Numbered from the stretch's first letter, positions 29,039 through 38,916 are shown. The stretch: DNA of 64,000 bases from Limnobaculum allomyrinae (GCF_016649425.1 NZ_JADRCR010000001.1:682001-746000), one strand, 5' to 3'. Made by a program: numbers and translations. Notes: generated from the sequence alone by a model not told the origin.

Positions 29039-29237
29039 GACAAACAGGCAAAGCCTGTTTGAACAACACCCGCGCTGGCCCGAAGGGTGAAACACCGTAA
29101 GGTATTTCATAACGGCCCCCTTACCCGGCCTGGCCCAACGCACATCATAACCAAGTACAAATTGTTTACCGACCACTTTCGGTACAGATATAAGCACCGT
29201 GTTTTTACGGTTGGAATATGCACAGATGTTGATTTAT
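29039..29237 (+). repeat. Dispersed multi-hairpin intergenic repeat, copy B
   Basis: The second copy of the element at 10726-10923, in the same orientation relative to the plus strand. Like copy A, it sits between convergent genes (ybhA and modC) and occupies most of a 311-base gap. The left hairpin (AAACAGGC-aaa-GCCTGTTT) is identical in the two copies. The GAAACACC/GGTATTTC hairpin has drifted and now has a mismatch. Confidence 0.8.
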
Positions 29238-29263
29238 TCGCGCTATCAAAAATAGCATCATCA

Positions 29264-30331
29264 TCACCATGCCTCACGACTAATCGACACCGACTTCACC
29301 AACGCAAACAGAGACTGCCCCACTTCGATCTGTAACTCATCCCGAGCCCAGGGCGTGATCCTCGCCCAAATGGCGTGTTGACCTACCGACAGCTTCACAT
29401 CAATGCGATCGTCCGAAGCATGAATTTCTGTCACCTCCGCAGCCAGTACGTTACGGATACTGCTATCTTGTGGTTTAGTGAGTGCTAAAGAAACATCAGC
29501 GGCATTAATACGAATACGTAATCTTTGCCCCTGCGCTACATCCACCCGATTAACCCACAGGCACTGCTCCCCTAACGCCAACGCACTCATCGAATACTTA
29601 TCATGTTGCTGCAATAAGGTCACATTCAGTACGCTACTTTGTTCATCCTGCTGTAACCATGGCGCCATCGCATCGCTGGCCCATACGCTTTCCAACTCCC
29701 CGGAGGCACGCACTTTGCCACTATCCAAGACGATTACCTGTTCTGCCAGACGCAAAATCTCTTCCATACTGTGGGTCACATACAAGATGGGAATATTCAC
29801 ATCTTTCGCCAGACGTTCCAGATAAGGGATCAGTTCCCGTTTACGAGGTACATCCAGTGAGGCCAATGGTTCATCCATCAGCAACAGTTCAGGGGCGGTT
29901 AACAACGCCCGACCAATGGCTACCCGTTGTTTTTCACCGCCAGATAAAGTGAGAGGAAAACGTTTCAATAAATGACTAATACCCAACAGCTCAACGATAT
30001 CATCAAACTGTCGCTGCATTTGTGCTGGCATACCGTACTGTAAGTTACCTTTAGTGCTGTAATGAGGAAACAGACGCGCATCCTGAAATACATAGCCAAT
30101 ACGGCGTTTTTCCGGCGGCAGGTGAATTCCGCGCGAACAATCCACCAGCACTCTGTCGTTTAAAACAATTTCACCGCTGTCCGGACGCGTCAATCCACTT
30201 ACGGCATTAATCAGTGAGGTTTTACCTGCGCCAGACAGGCCAAAAATTGCTGTGATACCCTCTCCGGGAACTTCAACTGAGATATCCATCTCCAAAGCTC
30301 CCAGGCGCTGTTTAAAATTTAGTTTTAACAT
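29264..30331 (-). CDS. modC: Molybdate ABC transporter ATP-binding protein ModC
   Basis: A 355-residue ATPase that powers molybdate import. Walker A is [15 protein letters not shown], the signature is [16 protein letters not shown], and Walker B is [14 protein letters not shown]-terminal TOBE/MOP domain (about 285-350) binds molybdate and mediates feedback in related proteins. The start at [11 protein letters not shown] follows E. coli, has AAAGG upstream and overlaps the modB stop by one base. A longer frame to 30370 runs inside modB. Confidence 0.96.
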   Translation of the reverse strand: MLKLNFKQRLGALEMDISVEVPGEGITAIFGLSGAGKTSLINAVSGLTRPDSGEIVLNDRVLVDCSRGIHLPPEKRRIGYVFQDARLFPHYSTKGNLQYGMPAQMQRQFDDIVELLGISHLLKRFPLTLSGGEKQRVAIGRALLTAPELLLMDEPLASLDVPRKRELIPYLERLAKDVNIPILYVTHSMEEILRLAEQVIVLDSGKVRASGELESVWASDAMAPWLQQDEQSSVLNVTLLQQHDKYSMSALALGEQCLWVNRVDVAQGQRLRIRINAADVSLALTKPQDSSIRNVLAAEVTEIHASDDRIDVKLSVGQHAIWARITPWARDELQIEVGQSLFALVKSVSISREAW

Positions 30332-31020
30332 CAGCCTTTCAGCCTCCGTTGACTCCAGCGCGCCAGCCACTCAGACATCAGTAACGATAGTAACGACAGT
30401 AAAATAGCGATAATACACAGACGGGCCGCATCGCCTTCTGCTCCGGGTGTTTCAATCAGGGTATACATCGCCAGGGGAATAGTACGAGTTTCACCTGGAA
30501 TATTAGATACAAAAGTGATGGTCGCGCCAAACTCCCCCAGCGATCGGGCAAAGGCCAGCACCACCCCCGCTAACAAACCGGGAAAAGCCAGAGGTAAGGT
30601 TACGGTAAACAGTACGCGCCAGAAGCCTGCTCCCAGTGTTCTGGCGGCCTGCTCCAGCTTGGTGTCAACCGCTTCAAGCGCCAGTCGTATTGCCCTGACC
30701 ATAAGGGGAAAAGCAATAACTGCGGAAGCGAAAGCCGCTCCACGCCAGCTAAAAGTAAAGCTAAAACCAAACCACTGATATAGCCATTCACCAATAATGC
30801 CTCTGCGACCAAAGCCAATTAGCAGTAAATAGCCAATAACAACAGGAGGTAGCACCAGAGGGAGATGAATAATACTGTCCAATAACGCTTTACCCGGAAA
30901 CTGGCAGCGAGCCAGAATCCAGGCAACGAAAATACCGACAGGTAAACTGAAAGCGACTGCTACTCCAGCCACTTTAAGGCTGAGCAGCAGGGCTTCTAAC
31001 TCATATTGAGATAACATCAT
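30331..31020 (-). CDS. modB: Molybdate ABC transporter permease ModB
   Basis: A 229-residue inner-membrane permease with five to six hydrophobic segments. The binding-protein-dependent transport signature (EAA loop) is [21 protein letters not shown]. Other conserved stretches are [27 protein letters not shown] and [26 protein letters not shown]. Its ATG overlaps the modA stop by 4 bases. Either of the two leading methionines could be the start. Confidence 0.96.
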   Translation of the reverse strand: MMLSQYELEALLLSLKVAGVAVAFSLPVGIFVAWILARCQFPGKALLDSIIHLPLVLPPVVIGYLLLIGFGRRGIIGEWLYQWFGFSFTFSWRGAAFASAVIAFPLMVRAIRLALEAVDTKLEQAARTLGAGFWRVLFTVTLPLAFPGLLAGVVLAFARSLGEFGATITFVSNIPGETRTIPLAMYTLIETPGAEGDAARLCIIAILLSLLSLLMSEWLARWSQRRLKG

Positions 31021-31790
31021 TTAGTACGTGGACTGAACCCATATTTTTCAAATACCGCCGACGCTTCCGGTGTTGTCAGATATTTAGCAAATTCCTGCAC
31101 AACCGGGGTTGCATGGTCTTTTACCGCCGCCATAGGATACTCCACCGGTAAGTGGCTGTCGTCCGGGAATATACCGACCATTTTTACTTTTTTACTGGCG
31201 ACCGCATCAGAACCATACACAATACCCAATGGCGCTTCTGCGCGCTCAACCAGCGCTAATGCTGCACGTACGTTGTTTGCCCTGGCCATTTTTGGTGATA
31301 GTTGATCCCAAACACCAAGGAAAGTTAATGCTTGTTTGGTGTAAATACCTGCCGGAACGTGATCCGGATCGCCTACCGCCAGACGGCCATCTTTTAATAA
31401 AGACGACCAGTCAGTCACTTTATTCACATTAACGTGTTTCAACTGGCTATCAAGTGGAGCAACCAGAACCAGATCGTTACCCAACAGGGTTACACGGGTT
31501 TTGTCATCCATCAGTTTCTTTTCGACTACGTAATCCATCCACTGCTGGTCAGCAGAAATAAACATATCAGCCGGAGCACCTTGTTCAATTTGACGAGCCA
31601 GCGTTGAAGAAGAAGCAAACGAGGACGTGACCTCTACGCCGCTCTTTTTCTTATAATCTGTAGCGATCTCTTCCAGCGCGTTGGTCAGCGATGCCGCAGC
31701 AAATACGGTGATCTTTTCTGCGGCTGATGCCGTTTGTAGCAGAGCAGCAGCTAACAATCCAACCAGAGTAAGTTTCAGTTTGTTCTTCAT
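31017..31790 (-). CDS. modA: Molybdate-binding periplasmic protein ModA
   Basis: A 257-residue periplasmic binding protein. The signal peptide is cleaved after TASA (about residue 23), giving AEKITVFAAASLTNALEE. The conserved ligand-binding features of ModA are FASSSTLARQIEQGAPADMFISAD and GIVYGSDAVAS. It is first of modABC. A ModE-type palindrome lies 50-70 bases upstream, so the operon is probably repressed by molybdate-bound ModE. Confidence 0.96.
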   Translation of the reverse strand: MKNKLKLTLVGLLAAALLQTASAAEKITVFAAASLTNALEEIATDYKKKSGVEVTSSFASSSTLARQIEQGAPADMFISADQQWMDYVVEKKLMDDKTRVTLLGNDLVLVAPLDSQLKHVNVNKVTDWSSLLKDGRLAVGDPDHVPAGIYTKQALTFLGVWDQLSPKMARANNVRAALALVERAEAPLGIVYGSDAVASKKVKMVGIFPDDSHLPVEYPMAAVKDHATPVVQEFAKYLTTPEASAVFEKYGFSPRTK

Positions 31791-31836
31791 TTTAGCCTCG
31801 TTATTTTATTGTCGATAATATCGGGCAATATCGCCT

Positions 31837-31862
31837 TCGATATATAGACAAGAATATAACGA
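31837..31862. promoter_or_regulatory. ModE operator upstream of modA
   Basis: TCGATATATA-N6-AATATAACGA is a near-perfect palindrome (8 of 10 positions) and resembles the E. coli ModE site with TATA-rich arms bounded by CG. It is 47 bases from the modA start. Confidence 0.75.
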
Positions 31863-31936
31863 TTTCCTGTTTACTTGTCATTGATTGATGTTTGATTTAT
31901 GAAAGAACTACCGAAAAGAGGTATCGCAGAAACGAA

Positions 31937-31969
31937 AAGAAGCTGGCCTGCAATGCAGGCCAGCTTCTT
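31937..31969 (-). terminator. acrZ terminator
   Basis: A 15-bp perfect stem (AAGAAGCTGGCCTGC and its complement) with a 3-base loop and a T-rich tail on the minus strand, 35 bases past acrZ. Confidence 0.85.
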
Positions 31970-32003
31970 ATAATATTCAAATTAACACTAATCCCTTGCG
32001 GAA

Positions 32004-32147
32004 CTAGTTATTGCGGGTTTTGCTTGGGCCTAATTTTGAGATAAAGTTAAATACTTCACCCAGACCATAAATCAACCCCAAAATAATTGCCATCACCACG
32101 GGAACCATACAGGCGGCAAATACCAGACTTTTTAATAACTCAAACAT
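32004..32147 (-). CDS. acrZ: Multidrug efflux pump accessory small membrane protein AcrZ
   Basis: A 47-residue single-helix inner-membrane protein. It begins [20 protein letters not shown], continues [16 protein letters not shown] and ends SKTRNN. It closely matches E. coli AcrZ, which binds AcrB and improves export of certain drugs. The kinked helix with the proline ([19 protein letters not shown]) is intact. GAGGAA precedes the ATG. As in E. coli it lies between modE and modA, on the modA strand. Confidence 0.95.
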   Translation of the reverse strand: MFELLKSLVFAACMVPVVMAIILGLIYGLGEVFNFISKLGPSKTRNN

Positions 32148-32340
32148 AAGTTCCTCATTTAACTATTCATGCTGACGCATGTCCGCGCTGGTTTTATTAC
32201 CAGCGGTATTAATCAATATAACACAGAGTTTATCAGCTATCTGCTGATAATTTTCATCTATCTGTGCTGCCTGTACATTTGGCAGAAGGACAAAAATAAA
32301 GGACAATGCCATATGCCTTTACCAAACGGACCTTATCGCG

Positions 32341-33126
32341 ATGAATGCTGAAATCTTACTTACCCTAAAATTACAAGGCCATCTTTTCGCTGACCCTCGT
32401 CGTATTGCTTTACTAAAACAAATTGAGCATACCGGCTCTATCAGTCAGGGAGCCAAACTGGCAGGGATCAGTTATAAAAGTGCCTGGGATGCAGTTAATG
32501 AGATGAATCAGTTAACCGATAACCTGTTAGTTGAGCGAGCTACCGGCGGTAAAGGTGGTGGTGGCGCTCATTTAACACCCTATGGTAAACGCCTGCTTCA
32601 ACTATATGACCTGTTAGAAAAAATACAGCAAAAAGCTTTTGATGTATTACAAGATGACGCCATGCCGCTGGACAGTCTGCTGGCTGCCATCGCCCGTTTT
32701 TCACTCCAGACCAGCGCCCGTAACCAGTTCTTTGGCACTATCCTCGATCAACAGCCTGCGAGTCAACCAGACTGCGTTACTGTACTGATGAACGATGGTA
32801 AAACTGAAATTCATGCCTCCCTGACTCAACAAAGCATAACTCGCCTGCAACTTACTCAGGGAAAAGAGGTATTAGCGCTGATCAAAGCACCGCTAATTGG
32901 CTTACACCAGCAACCTCCTGCTGTCAGTGATAACTGTCTGCGCAGTACCGTCAAATCGGTAAACTCCGGCGAACACCGTAGCGAAGTATTAGTGCAATTA
33001 GATGGGGGAGAAACGCTCTGTTCTACCATTTCTAATCAGCAAGCAGAGGCACTCTCTGTTCAATCAGGACAAACACTATGGGCAACCTTTAGTGCCGAAA
33101 GTGTCATTATCGCTACGCTGTGTTAA
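32341..33126 (+). CDS. modE: Molybdate-responsive transcriptional regulator ModE
   Basis: A 261-residue regulator. The N-terminal winged helix-turn-helix has GSISQGAKLAGISYKSAWDAVNEMN (about 31-55). The hinge has ATGGKGGGGAHLTPYG. Two C-terminal MOP domains (from about 125; SARNQFFGTI at the domain start) bind molybdate. The end VIIATLC is as in E. coli. It is divergent from acrZ-modABC and probably regulates that operon and perhaps moaA. Confidence 0.97.
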   Translation: MNAEILLTLKLQGHLFADPRRIALLKQIEHTGSISQGAKLAGISYKSAWDAVNEMNQLTDNLLVERATGGKGGGGAHLTPYGKRLLQLYDLLEKIQQKAFDVLQDDAMPLDSLLAAIARFSLQTSARNQFFGTILDQQPASQPDCVTVLMNDGKTEIHASLTQQSITRLQLTQGKEVLALIKAPLIGLHQQPPAVSDNCLRSTVKSVNSGEHRSEVLVQLDGGETLCSTISNQQAEALSVQSGQTLWATFSAESVIIATLC

Positions 33127-33223
33127 ATCGTCAGAATAGGTTTTAGTCAGTTAGCACAAGTGCCAATTATTTCACTCACCCGGAGGATTTAATTGGCATC
33201 CGATATAACCAAATAATAAGGCG

Positions 33224-34126
33224 TTAGGCCGAAACGACCTTTAGTTCATCAATCAACCTTAGGGTTGTTGAAGTGATCTGCGATTCATCATAAACCACAT
33301 ACACATCGGCAGGAATTCGCTCTTCCAACGGTCGAAAAATTACCCCGGGCCAGTTCATTTGAGCATAACTGTCCGCTATCAACGTAATCCCCAATCCCAT
33401 ACTGATTAATGCCAGCACCGTTTGTGGTTCAACAGCCTCACGGACAATATGCGGCGAGAAACCTGCTTTATTGCATACTTTTTGTAAAAAGGACCAATCC
33501 GAATGCACCGCTGGCAGCGTTACAAAAGCTTCATTTCTTAACTCGTGCAGAGGAATAGCGTCATATCGGGCCAGACGATGCTCACTCGGTAAGGCCACCA
33601 AAAAAGAGGCTTCTTGTAATCGCAGGCTGGTTAACCCTTGAGGGGGTATAGAAACCATGCGCCAGATACCGGCATCAATTTCGTGGCGCTCCAACATGGC
33701 CATCTGTATACCGGGGGATTTTTCACGAAAGATAATATCAACGGTAGGATTGGCTTTAATAAAATTATGCAAAATCGGTCTTAACCGCCCCCACAGCGCG
33801 GTACCAACAATACCTAATTCTATTCTCCCTCTTTCTCCCCTACCTATTTGCTCAACTCTGGCCAGTGCCTGATTGGTCGCCGCCAGCAGATTACGCGTCT
33901 CTTCCATTAGTACCTTTCCCGCATGGGTCAAGGCAACGCTGCGGGAATGACGAATAAACAACATAGTTCCCAGCTGAGCTTCCAGCTCTTTTATATGAAT
34001 ACTGAGCGGCGGCTGCGACATATTCAGGCGCACCGCCGCTTTGCCAAAATGAAGTTCTTCCGCTACCGCTAAAAAATAGCGCAATAGCTTCAGGTCAGTA
34101 CGATAAACGCGTTCAATTGAATCCAC
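33224..34126 (-). CDS. xapR: LysR-type regulator, XapR-like activator of xanthosine/purine nucleoside genes
   Basis: A 300-residue LysR-type regulator. The N-terminal helix-turn-helix contains LHFGKAAVRLNMSQPPLSIHIKELE, and the C-terminal effector domain (about 95-295) contains MGLGITLIADSYAQMNWPGVIF. The sequence follows what I remember of E. coli XapR closely, and the next genes upstream are xapX, xapB-like and xapA, which supports the name. The start is GTG with AGGAG 6 bases upstream; an ATG two bases away is out of frame. The perfect palindrome at 37584-37606 is its likely operator. Confidence 0.82.
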   Translation of the reverse strand: MDSIERVYRTDLKLLRYFLAVAEELHFGKAAVRLNMSQPPLSIHIKELEAQLGTMLFIRHSRSVALTHAGKVLMEETRNLLAATNQALARVEQIGRGERGRIELGIVGTALWGRLRPILHNFIKANPTVDIIFREKSPGIQMAMLERHEIDAGIWRMVSIPPQGLTSLRLQEASFLVALPSEHRLARYDAIPLHELRNEAFVTLPAVHSDWSFLQKVCNKAGFSPHIVREAVEPQTVLALISMGLGITLIADSYAQMNWPGVIFRPLEERIPADVYVVYDESQITSTTLRLIDELKVVSA

Positions 34127-34204
34127 ATCGACTCCTGTCCCGGGTATTTATTATCGTTAGTTTATGTTACCGCCAGTCAGAACCTCATCATGACAATTTA
34201 AACA

Positions 34205-34974
34205 TCAATAGCCATTTTGAGAGATAGCAGACTGTTTATCATCCAGCGTTGCCAGTAAACTCGCCAACAGGCTGGAAGCACCAAAGCGAAAATGCGCAGG
34301 TGTTATCCATGCTTCGCCCAATAAACGGGCAGCAATAGCCAGATAAACTTGTGCTTCTTCTGCTGAACGGACGCCCCCGGCGGCTTTAAATCCACAGCGA
34401 CCGCCTTTTTCAGCAATCACACCAAGCATGATCTCCGCCGCTTCCGGCGTGGCATTAACCGCTACTTTACCGGTGGAGGTTTTAATAAAATCAGCGCCGG
34501 CATCAATAGCGATGATGGATGCCTGACGAATCAATTCAGGCGTTTTTAACTCTCCGCTCTCAATAATCACTTTCAGTAATTTATCACCGCAGGCTGCTTT
34601 ACAGGCAGCAACCAGATCGTAACCGATTTGGGTATCACCCGTCTGTAACGCCGCCACGGAAATACCACGTCAACTTCATCAGCACCTGCTGCAATAGCAG
34701 CCTTCGTTTCTCGCTCGGCTAATGCCACATCCGCCGCTCCGGTCGGAAAATTAGTGACGGTGGCTATCTGCACTTCAGATATCCCCTGTTCGCTTAAAGC
34801 ACGACGCGCATCCGCAATAAAAGCCGGATAAACACAAACTGCGGCTGGATGACCATGAGCAGTTTTGGCGTTTTGACAAAGTTTATTGATAACCTCTGTA
34901 GTGTCATTATCGTTCAATGAGGTGAGATCCATCAGATTCAGTGCCTGTCGTGCAATGGTTTTTAAATTCTGCAT
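34205..34974 (-). pseudogene. deoC: deoxyribose-phosphate aldolase gene deoC, split by a one-base frameshift
   Basis: Two overlapping frames together spell a full DeoC of about 256 residues. The first frame (from [17 protein letters not shown] at 34974) runs through [12 protein letters not shown] and then goes astray. The second frame picks up at [14 protein letters not shown] and ends at 34205. One missing base (a C on the plus strand, in CGCCGCC at about 34649-34655) explains the break. Both catalytic lysines ([10 protein letters not shown] and GFKAAGGVR) lie after it, so the gene as written makes no active enzyme. DeoC would cleave deoxyribose 5-phosphate made by deoB. The rest is well conserved, so the break is either very recent or a sequencing error. 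Confidence 0.88.
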
Positions 34975-34994
34975 GTTGCTTGTTCCTTTATTTC

Positions 34995-35153
34995 TTATTG
35001 CATGAGCCATTTAATAGCCAGATAACCAATATACATGAAGACAATAGTCAACACGCCCGGCAGGACGTTAGGTGCCGGAATAGGAACCCGAAGAAATGTA
35101 CACAGGGCACCCACGGCAAAGCCCACTCCGGAAGATAATAGAATTTCTTTCAT
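34995..35153 (-). CDS. xapX: XapX-family small membrane protein
   Basis: A 52-residue hydrophobic protein ([20 protein letters not shown], then [20 protein letters not shown], then [12 protein letters not shown]). It has two transmembrane segments separated by the P-x-P-x-P turn typical of the XapX domain, a family often linked to xanthosine utilisation genes. GGAG lies 6 bases before the ATG. It is between the nucleoside permease gene and deoC on the same strand, with a 20-base gap to deoC. Its function is unknown; the context suggests a transport accessory. Confidence 0.85.
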   Translation of the reverse strand: MKEILLSSGVGFAVGALCTFLRVPIPAPNVLPGVLTIVFMYIGYLAIKWLMQ

Positions 35154-35258
35154 TTACTACTCCATTTACACACTGCTATTGCCTGACCGTCATGCTCAGG
35201 CCTGAAAAATTGACCAACTGAGAATATTGGCCCGCCGAAACGGGCCTGTTTTCAGTAT

Positions 35259-36515
35259 TTAGTGAGCGATACTGGTTTGAGCCAGTTTTTCTGGTTGATG
35301 CTTGTACTGGAAGGTAAAGAAGAAAACGACTGCCAGCAGAACGGCATAGGCAGCAAATACCAACCAAGTGGTGTGCCAGTCTTTAATCCCATCAACAGAG
35401 AAGTAATCCACCGCTTTACCACTCAGGATAGCCCCGACATAGGCACCCACACCGTTGACCATGGTCATAAACAGCCCCTGAGCACTGGCCCGAATATCCG
35501 AGCTGACTTCCTGTTCCACAAACACCGAACCGGAAATATTGAAGAAGTCAAAGGCGCAGCCATAAACGATCATTGACATCATCAGTAATACAAAGCCCAC
35601 CGGAGAAGGATCGCCATAGGCAAACAGACCAAAACGCAGACACCAGGCCACCATGCTTAGCAACATGACGGTTTTAATACCAAAACGTTTAAGGAAGAAT
35701 GGAATGGCCAGAATAAACAGCACTTCTGACATTTGCGAAACCGACAGCAAAATGGAAGGATACTTCACCACAAAACTGTCTTTAAACTCCGGATTCAGTG
35801 CAAAATCGTGCAGGAACGGACTACCGAAAGTATTGGTAATTTGTAATACCGCTCCTAACAACATGGCAAACAGAAAAAACACCGCCATTCTTGGCTTTTT
35901 GAACAGCACAAAGGCATCCAGTCCCAACATACTGACCCAGGTCTGATTTTGCTTTTTATTCGCCGTTGGAATAGAAGGTAAAGTTAATGAATAAGCTGCC
36001 AGTAACAGCGAAGCTCCCGATGCGATATACAGCTGCATGTTGCTCAGTTCAAGCCCCAGCAGGCTGATGGTCCACATGGCAACAATAAAGCCGATGGTGC
36101 CAAACACCCGAATAGGTGGGAAATTACTTACCGTATCCAGTCCGGCTTTTTCCAGACAGTAATAAGAGATGGTATTAGATAGCGCAATGGTTGGCATAAA
36201 TGTCATGGCGTTAATCAACATCACCCAAAACATCAGGCCAGGTTCATTAATACTGGCGGCATAGAACAGCGCCACCGCACACGCCAAATGACATAAGGTA
36301 TAAACCCGGTTAGCCCTCATCCACTTGTCGGCAATAATACCGATCAGGCTTGGCATCAGTACCGCAGCTAACCCCTTAGTGCTATACACCACGCCAACTG
36401 ATGCACCGTTAAAATGAAGCGTATTGATCATGTAGGAACCCAGCGTTACCAACCAGCTTCCCCAAATGGAATACTGTAAAAACGACATGATTTTTAAGCG
36501 ATTTTTAATTCCCAT
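35259..36515 (-). CDS. xapB: Nucleoside:H+ symporter of the NupG/XapB family
   Basis: A 418-residue MFS permease with about 12 membrane segments. It has the NupG/XapB signatures LKIMSFLQYSIWGSWLVTLGS, FPPIRVFGTIGFIVAMW, LLGAVLQITNTFGSPFL and SMIVYGCAFDFFNISGSVFVE. It is downstream of xapA, as in the E. coli xapAB order, so xapB is the better name; nupG cannot be excluded by sequence alone. It would import xanthosine and other nucleosides across the inner membrane. Confidence 0.88.
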   Translation of the reverse strand: MGIKNRLKIMSFLQYSIWGSWLVTLGSYMINTLHFNGASVGVVYSTKGLAAVLMPSLIGIIADKWMRANRVYTLCHLACAVALFYAASINEPGLMFWVMLINAMTFMPTIALSNTISYYCLEKAGLDTVSNFPPIRVFGTIGFIVAMWTISLLGLELSNMQLYIASGASLLLAAYSLTLPSIPTANKKQNQTWVSMLGLDAFVLFKKPRMAVFFLFAMLLGAVLQITNTFGSPFLHDFALNPEFKDSFVVKYPSILLSVSQMSEVLFILAIPFFLKRFGIKTVMLLSMVAWCLRFGLFAYGDPSPVGFVLLMMSMIVYGCAFDFFNISGSVFVEQEVSSDIRASAQGLFMTMVNGVGAYVGAILSGKAVDYFSVDGIKDWHTTWLVFAAYAVLLAVVFFFTFQYKHQPEKLAQTSIAH

Positions 36516-36631
36516 GTTGTTTTCCCTTCCCGCCGTATGGCTGACCTATCGCGGGTAACACCGCGCTATGTAACATCACAGATAACTTCATTAGTACAGA
36601 CATTCCTGTCTCCTTATGGATGTTCTCTGTT

Positions 36632-37465
36632 TTAAGCCAGCTTGCGTAAAAAACCGCAAATCAGAGTGATAAAGTTTTGACGAGAAAGCTCGGCCGCTGC
36701 CAGCGTTTGAGCATGGGACAACGTCACCTTGCCTAATCCTTCTGCCAGATTAGTGATCGCCGATACTGCCACCACTTTTAAACCACAGTGACGAGCGGAG
36801 ATCACTTCCGGCACCACCGACATACCAACCACATCGCCACCGATAATCTGCATCATGCGTATCTCTGCGGCGGTCTCAAAGTTAGGCCCCGGATAAGAGA
36901 CAAAAACCCCTTCGGACAATGGGAAACCTGACTCTTTCGCTACTTGCTGAAGCACTGCGCGGTAATCAGCATCATAGGCATTGGCCAGTGTGAAGAAGCG
37001 CTCACCAAAACGCTCATCATTCAAACCAACCATTGGTGTGCCCGGCATGGTGTTAATATGGTCGTTCAGAGAAACCAGACTGCCCGGCTCAACTTCCGGT
37101 CGTAAAGAGCCTGCCGCATTGGTTGAAAACAACAGTTCACAACCCAACAGTTTAAAAGTGCGAATAGCATCGGTCATGATGGTCATACCGCGACCTTCAT
37201 AAAAGTGTCCGCGCCCTTTCATACAGGCTACCGGAACGCCGGAAAGTGTTCCCAATACCAACTCACCCGCATGGCCATGAACGGTACTAACCGGAAACCC
37301 TGGCAATTTTTCATAAGAGATAGCAACCGCATCTTCAATTTGTTCAGCCAATGCCCCCAGACCAGAGCCTAAAATAAAAGCCACTCGAGGTGTAAAGTCT
37401 GGTTTATATTTACGAATAATGTCTGCAGCATAAAATGGATTTTGAGATAATTCTATTTGTGACAT
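36632..37465 (-). CDS. xapA: Purine nucleoside phosphorylase II (xanthosine phosphorylase) XapA
   Basis: A 277-residue trimeric-type purine nucleoside phosphorylase, the same length as E. coli XapA and very similar. Motifs include ILGSGLGALAEQIEDA, VSTVHGHAGELVLG, GRGHFYEGRGMTIMTDAIRTF, FSTNAAGSLRPEVEPGSLV and MSVVPEVISARHCGLKVVAVSAITN. It releases a base and (deoxy)ribose 1-phosphate. The start MSQIELSQNPF matches the family and has GAGG upstream; a longer frame to 37552 runs into the AT-rich promoter. It is the first gene of the minus-strand xap unit. Confidence 0.94.
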   Translation of the reverse strand: MSQIELSQNPFYAADIIRKYKPDFTPRVAFILGSGLGALAEQIEDAVAISYEKLPGFPVSTVHGHAGELVLGTLSGVPVACMKGRGHFYEGRGMTIMTDAIRTFKLLGCELLFSTNAAGSLRPEVEPGSLVSLNDHINTMPGTPMVGLNDERFGERFFTLANAYDADYRAVLQQVAKESGFPLSEGVFVSYPGPNFETAAEIRMMQIIGGDVVGMSVVPEVISARHCGLKVVAVSAITNLAEGLGKVTLSHAQTLAAAELSRQNFITLICGFLRKLA

Positions 37466-37583
37466 AACAGTTTTCCTCATTGATTGAGTTTTTTTAGTTT
37501 TAATCGCAATAAAGCTTTTCTTTTTAATCCTGTTATTTATACCGACTGCCAAATCACTTTATCCAATATTGTTTTCCCACAAG

Positions 37584-37606
37584 ATCAATACGGATTTAGT
37601 ATTGAT
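37584..37606. promoter_or_regulatory. Palindromic operator between xapA and deoB
   Basis: ATCAATAC-N7-GTATTGAT is a perfect 8-bp inverted repeat of 23 bases that contains the LysR-type T-N11-A pattern (TCAATAC...GTATTGA). A further ATCAAT lies at 37624-37629. It is centred in the 221-base gap between two divergent nucleoside genes and is a good candidate for XapR binding. Confidence 0.68.
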
Positions 37607-37686
37607 TAAATTCACCCACGTTAATCAATTCCTGTTATATATAAATTTATATAATTTAACTGACTGAATTATTATTCGGAGATAAT

Positions 37687-38916
37687 ATGCGCGCGATTAT
37701 TTTAATCATGGACTCCTTTGGCGTGGGAGCAACTCCCGATGCGGGTACGTTTGGTGATACCGGTTCAGACACTCTGGGACACATTGCTGAATATTGTGCA
37801 ACAGGCCGGGCTGAGCTGGGACGCCATGGCCCATTAAAATTACCTCATCTGGAACAGCTGGGATTGGGGCTGGCGGGTCAACTGGCTACCGGTAAATTAC
37901 CCGCTGGATTTAATCAGAATCCGGTTATTCGTGCTGCCTATGGCGCAGCCAAAGAGGCTTCTTCCGGTAAAGATACCCCTTCCGGCCACTGGGAGCTGGC
38001 AGGCGTTCCGGTGCGTTTTGATTGGGGTTACTTTAGTCAGCCAACCAATACTTTTCCACAAACCTTACTGGACAATCTGGTACGCAGAGCCAATCTGCCC
38101 GGCTATCTGGGGAACTGCCATTCATCCGGTACCGTAATTCTTGACCAATATGGCCAAGAGCATATGGCGACCGGTAAACCGATTTTCTATACCTCGGCAG
38201 ATTCAGTTTTTCAGATTGCCTGTCATGAAGAAACCTTTGGTCTGGAACGTCTTTACCAACTGTGCGAAATCGCTCGTGAAGAGGTTGATCCTTATAATAT
38301 ATGTCGAGTCATCGCCCGTCCTTTTGTGGGCGATGCCAGCAGTGGTTTTAACCGCACCGGTAACCGTCACGATCTGGCGGTAGAACCCCCGGCAGATACC
38401 GTATTGAAAAAGCTGGTTGATGCAGGGGGTTCAGTGATTGCTATTGGTAAGATATCCGATATCTATGCGGGAGTCGGCATTAGTCAAAAGATTAAAGCCA
38501 ACGGTCTGGATGCTTTGTGGGACGCCACGTTAGAAGCCACCGCTCAGGACAATGATTTCAGCATTGTGATGACCAACTTTGTTGATTTTGACCAAAACTA
38601 TGGCCATCGTCGTGATATTTCTGGGTATGCAGCAGCGCTGGAACTGTTTGATCGCCGCCTGCCGGAACTTTATCCATTATTGCGTGATGACGATGTGGTC
38701 ATTATCACCGCTGACCATGGCTGTGACCCAACCTGGCCGGGCACCGACCATACCCGTGAACACATTCCGGTTCTGGTTTATGGTAAGCAAGTACAAAACG
38801 GCAGCCTGGGAATCAGGGAATCCTTTGTTGATATTGGCCAAAGTCTGGCTACCTGGTTTGAACTACCACTATTCGATGAAGGCAGCAGTTTTCTGAATAA
38901 GGCCCTCCAACGATAA
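37687..38916 (+). CDS. deoB: Phosphopentomutase DeoB
   Basis: A 409-residue alkaline-phosphatase-superfamily mutase that moves phosphate between C1 and C5 of ribose and deoxyribose. Metal and active-site motifs are [16 protein letters not shown] at the start, [12 protein letters not shown] (about 95-106, including the phosphorylated Thr), [14 protein letters not shown] and [27 protein letters not shown] is 7 bases before the ATG. It connects XapA (sugar 1-phosphate) with DeoC (5-phosphate cleavage). In E. coli deoB sits in the deo operon; here it is divergent from xapA, so it may be a second copy or a relocated gene. Confidence 0.95.
   Translation: MRAIILIMDSFGVGATPDAGTFGDTGSDTLGHIAEYCATGRAELGRHGPLKLPHLEQLGLGLAGQLATGKLPAGFNQNPVIRAAYGAAKEASSGKDTPSGHWELAGVPVRFDWGYFSQPTNTFPQTLLDNLVRRANLPGYLGNCHSSGTVILDQYGQEHMATGKPIFYTSADSVFQIACHEETFGLERLYQLCEIAREEVDPYNICRVIARPFVGDASSGFNRTGNRHDLAVEPPADTVLKKLVDAGGSVIAIGKISDIYAGVGISQKIKANGLDALWDATLEATAQDNDFSIVMTNFVDFDQNYGHRRDISGYAAALELFDRRLPELYPLLRDDDVVIITADHGCDPTWPGTDHTREHIPVLVYGKQVQNGSLGIRESFVDIGQSLATWFELPLFDEGSSFLNKALQR

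Noticed and set aside
29039-29237. ERIC, BOX or REP identity for the dispersed repeat
   Set aside because: Length and arm sequences do not fit the versions of these families that I know.
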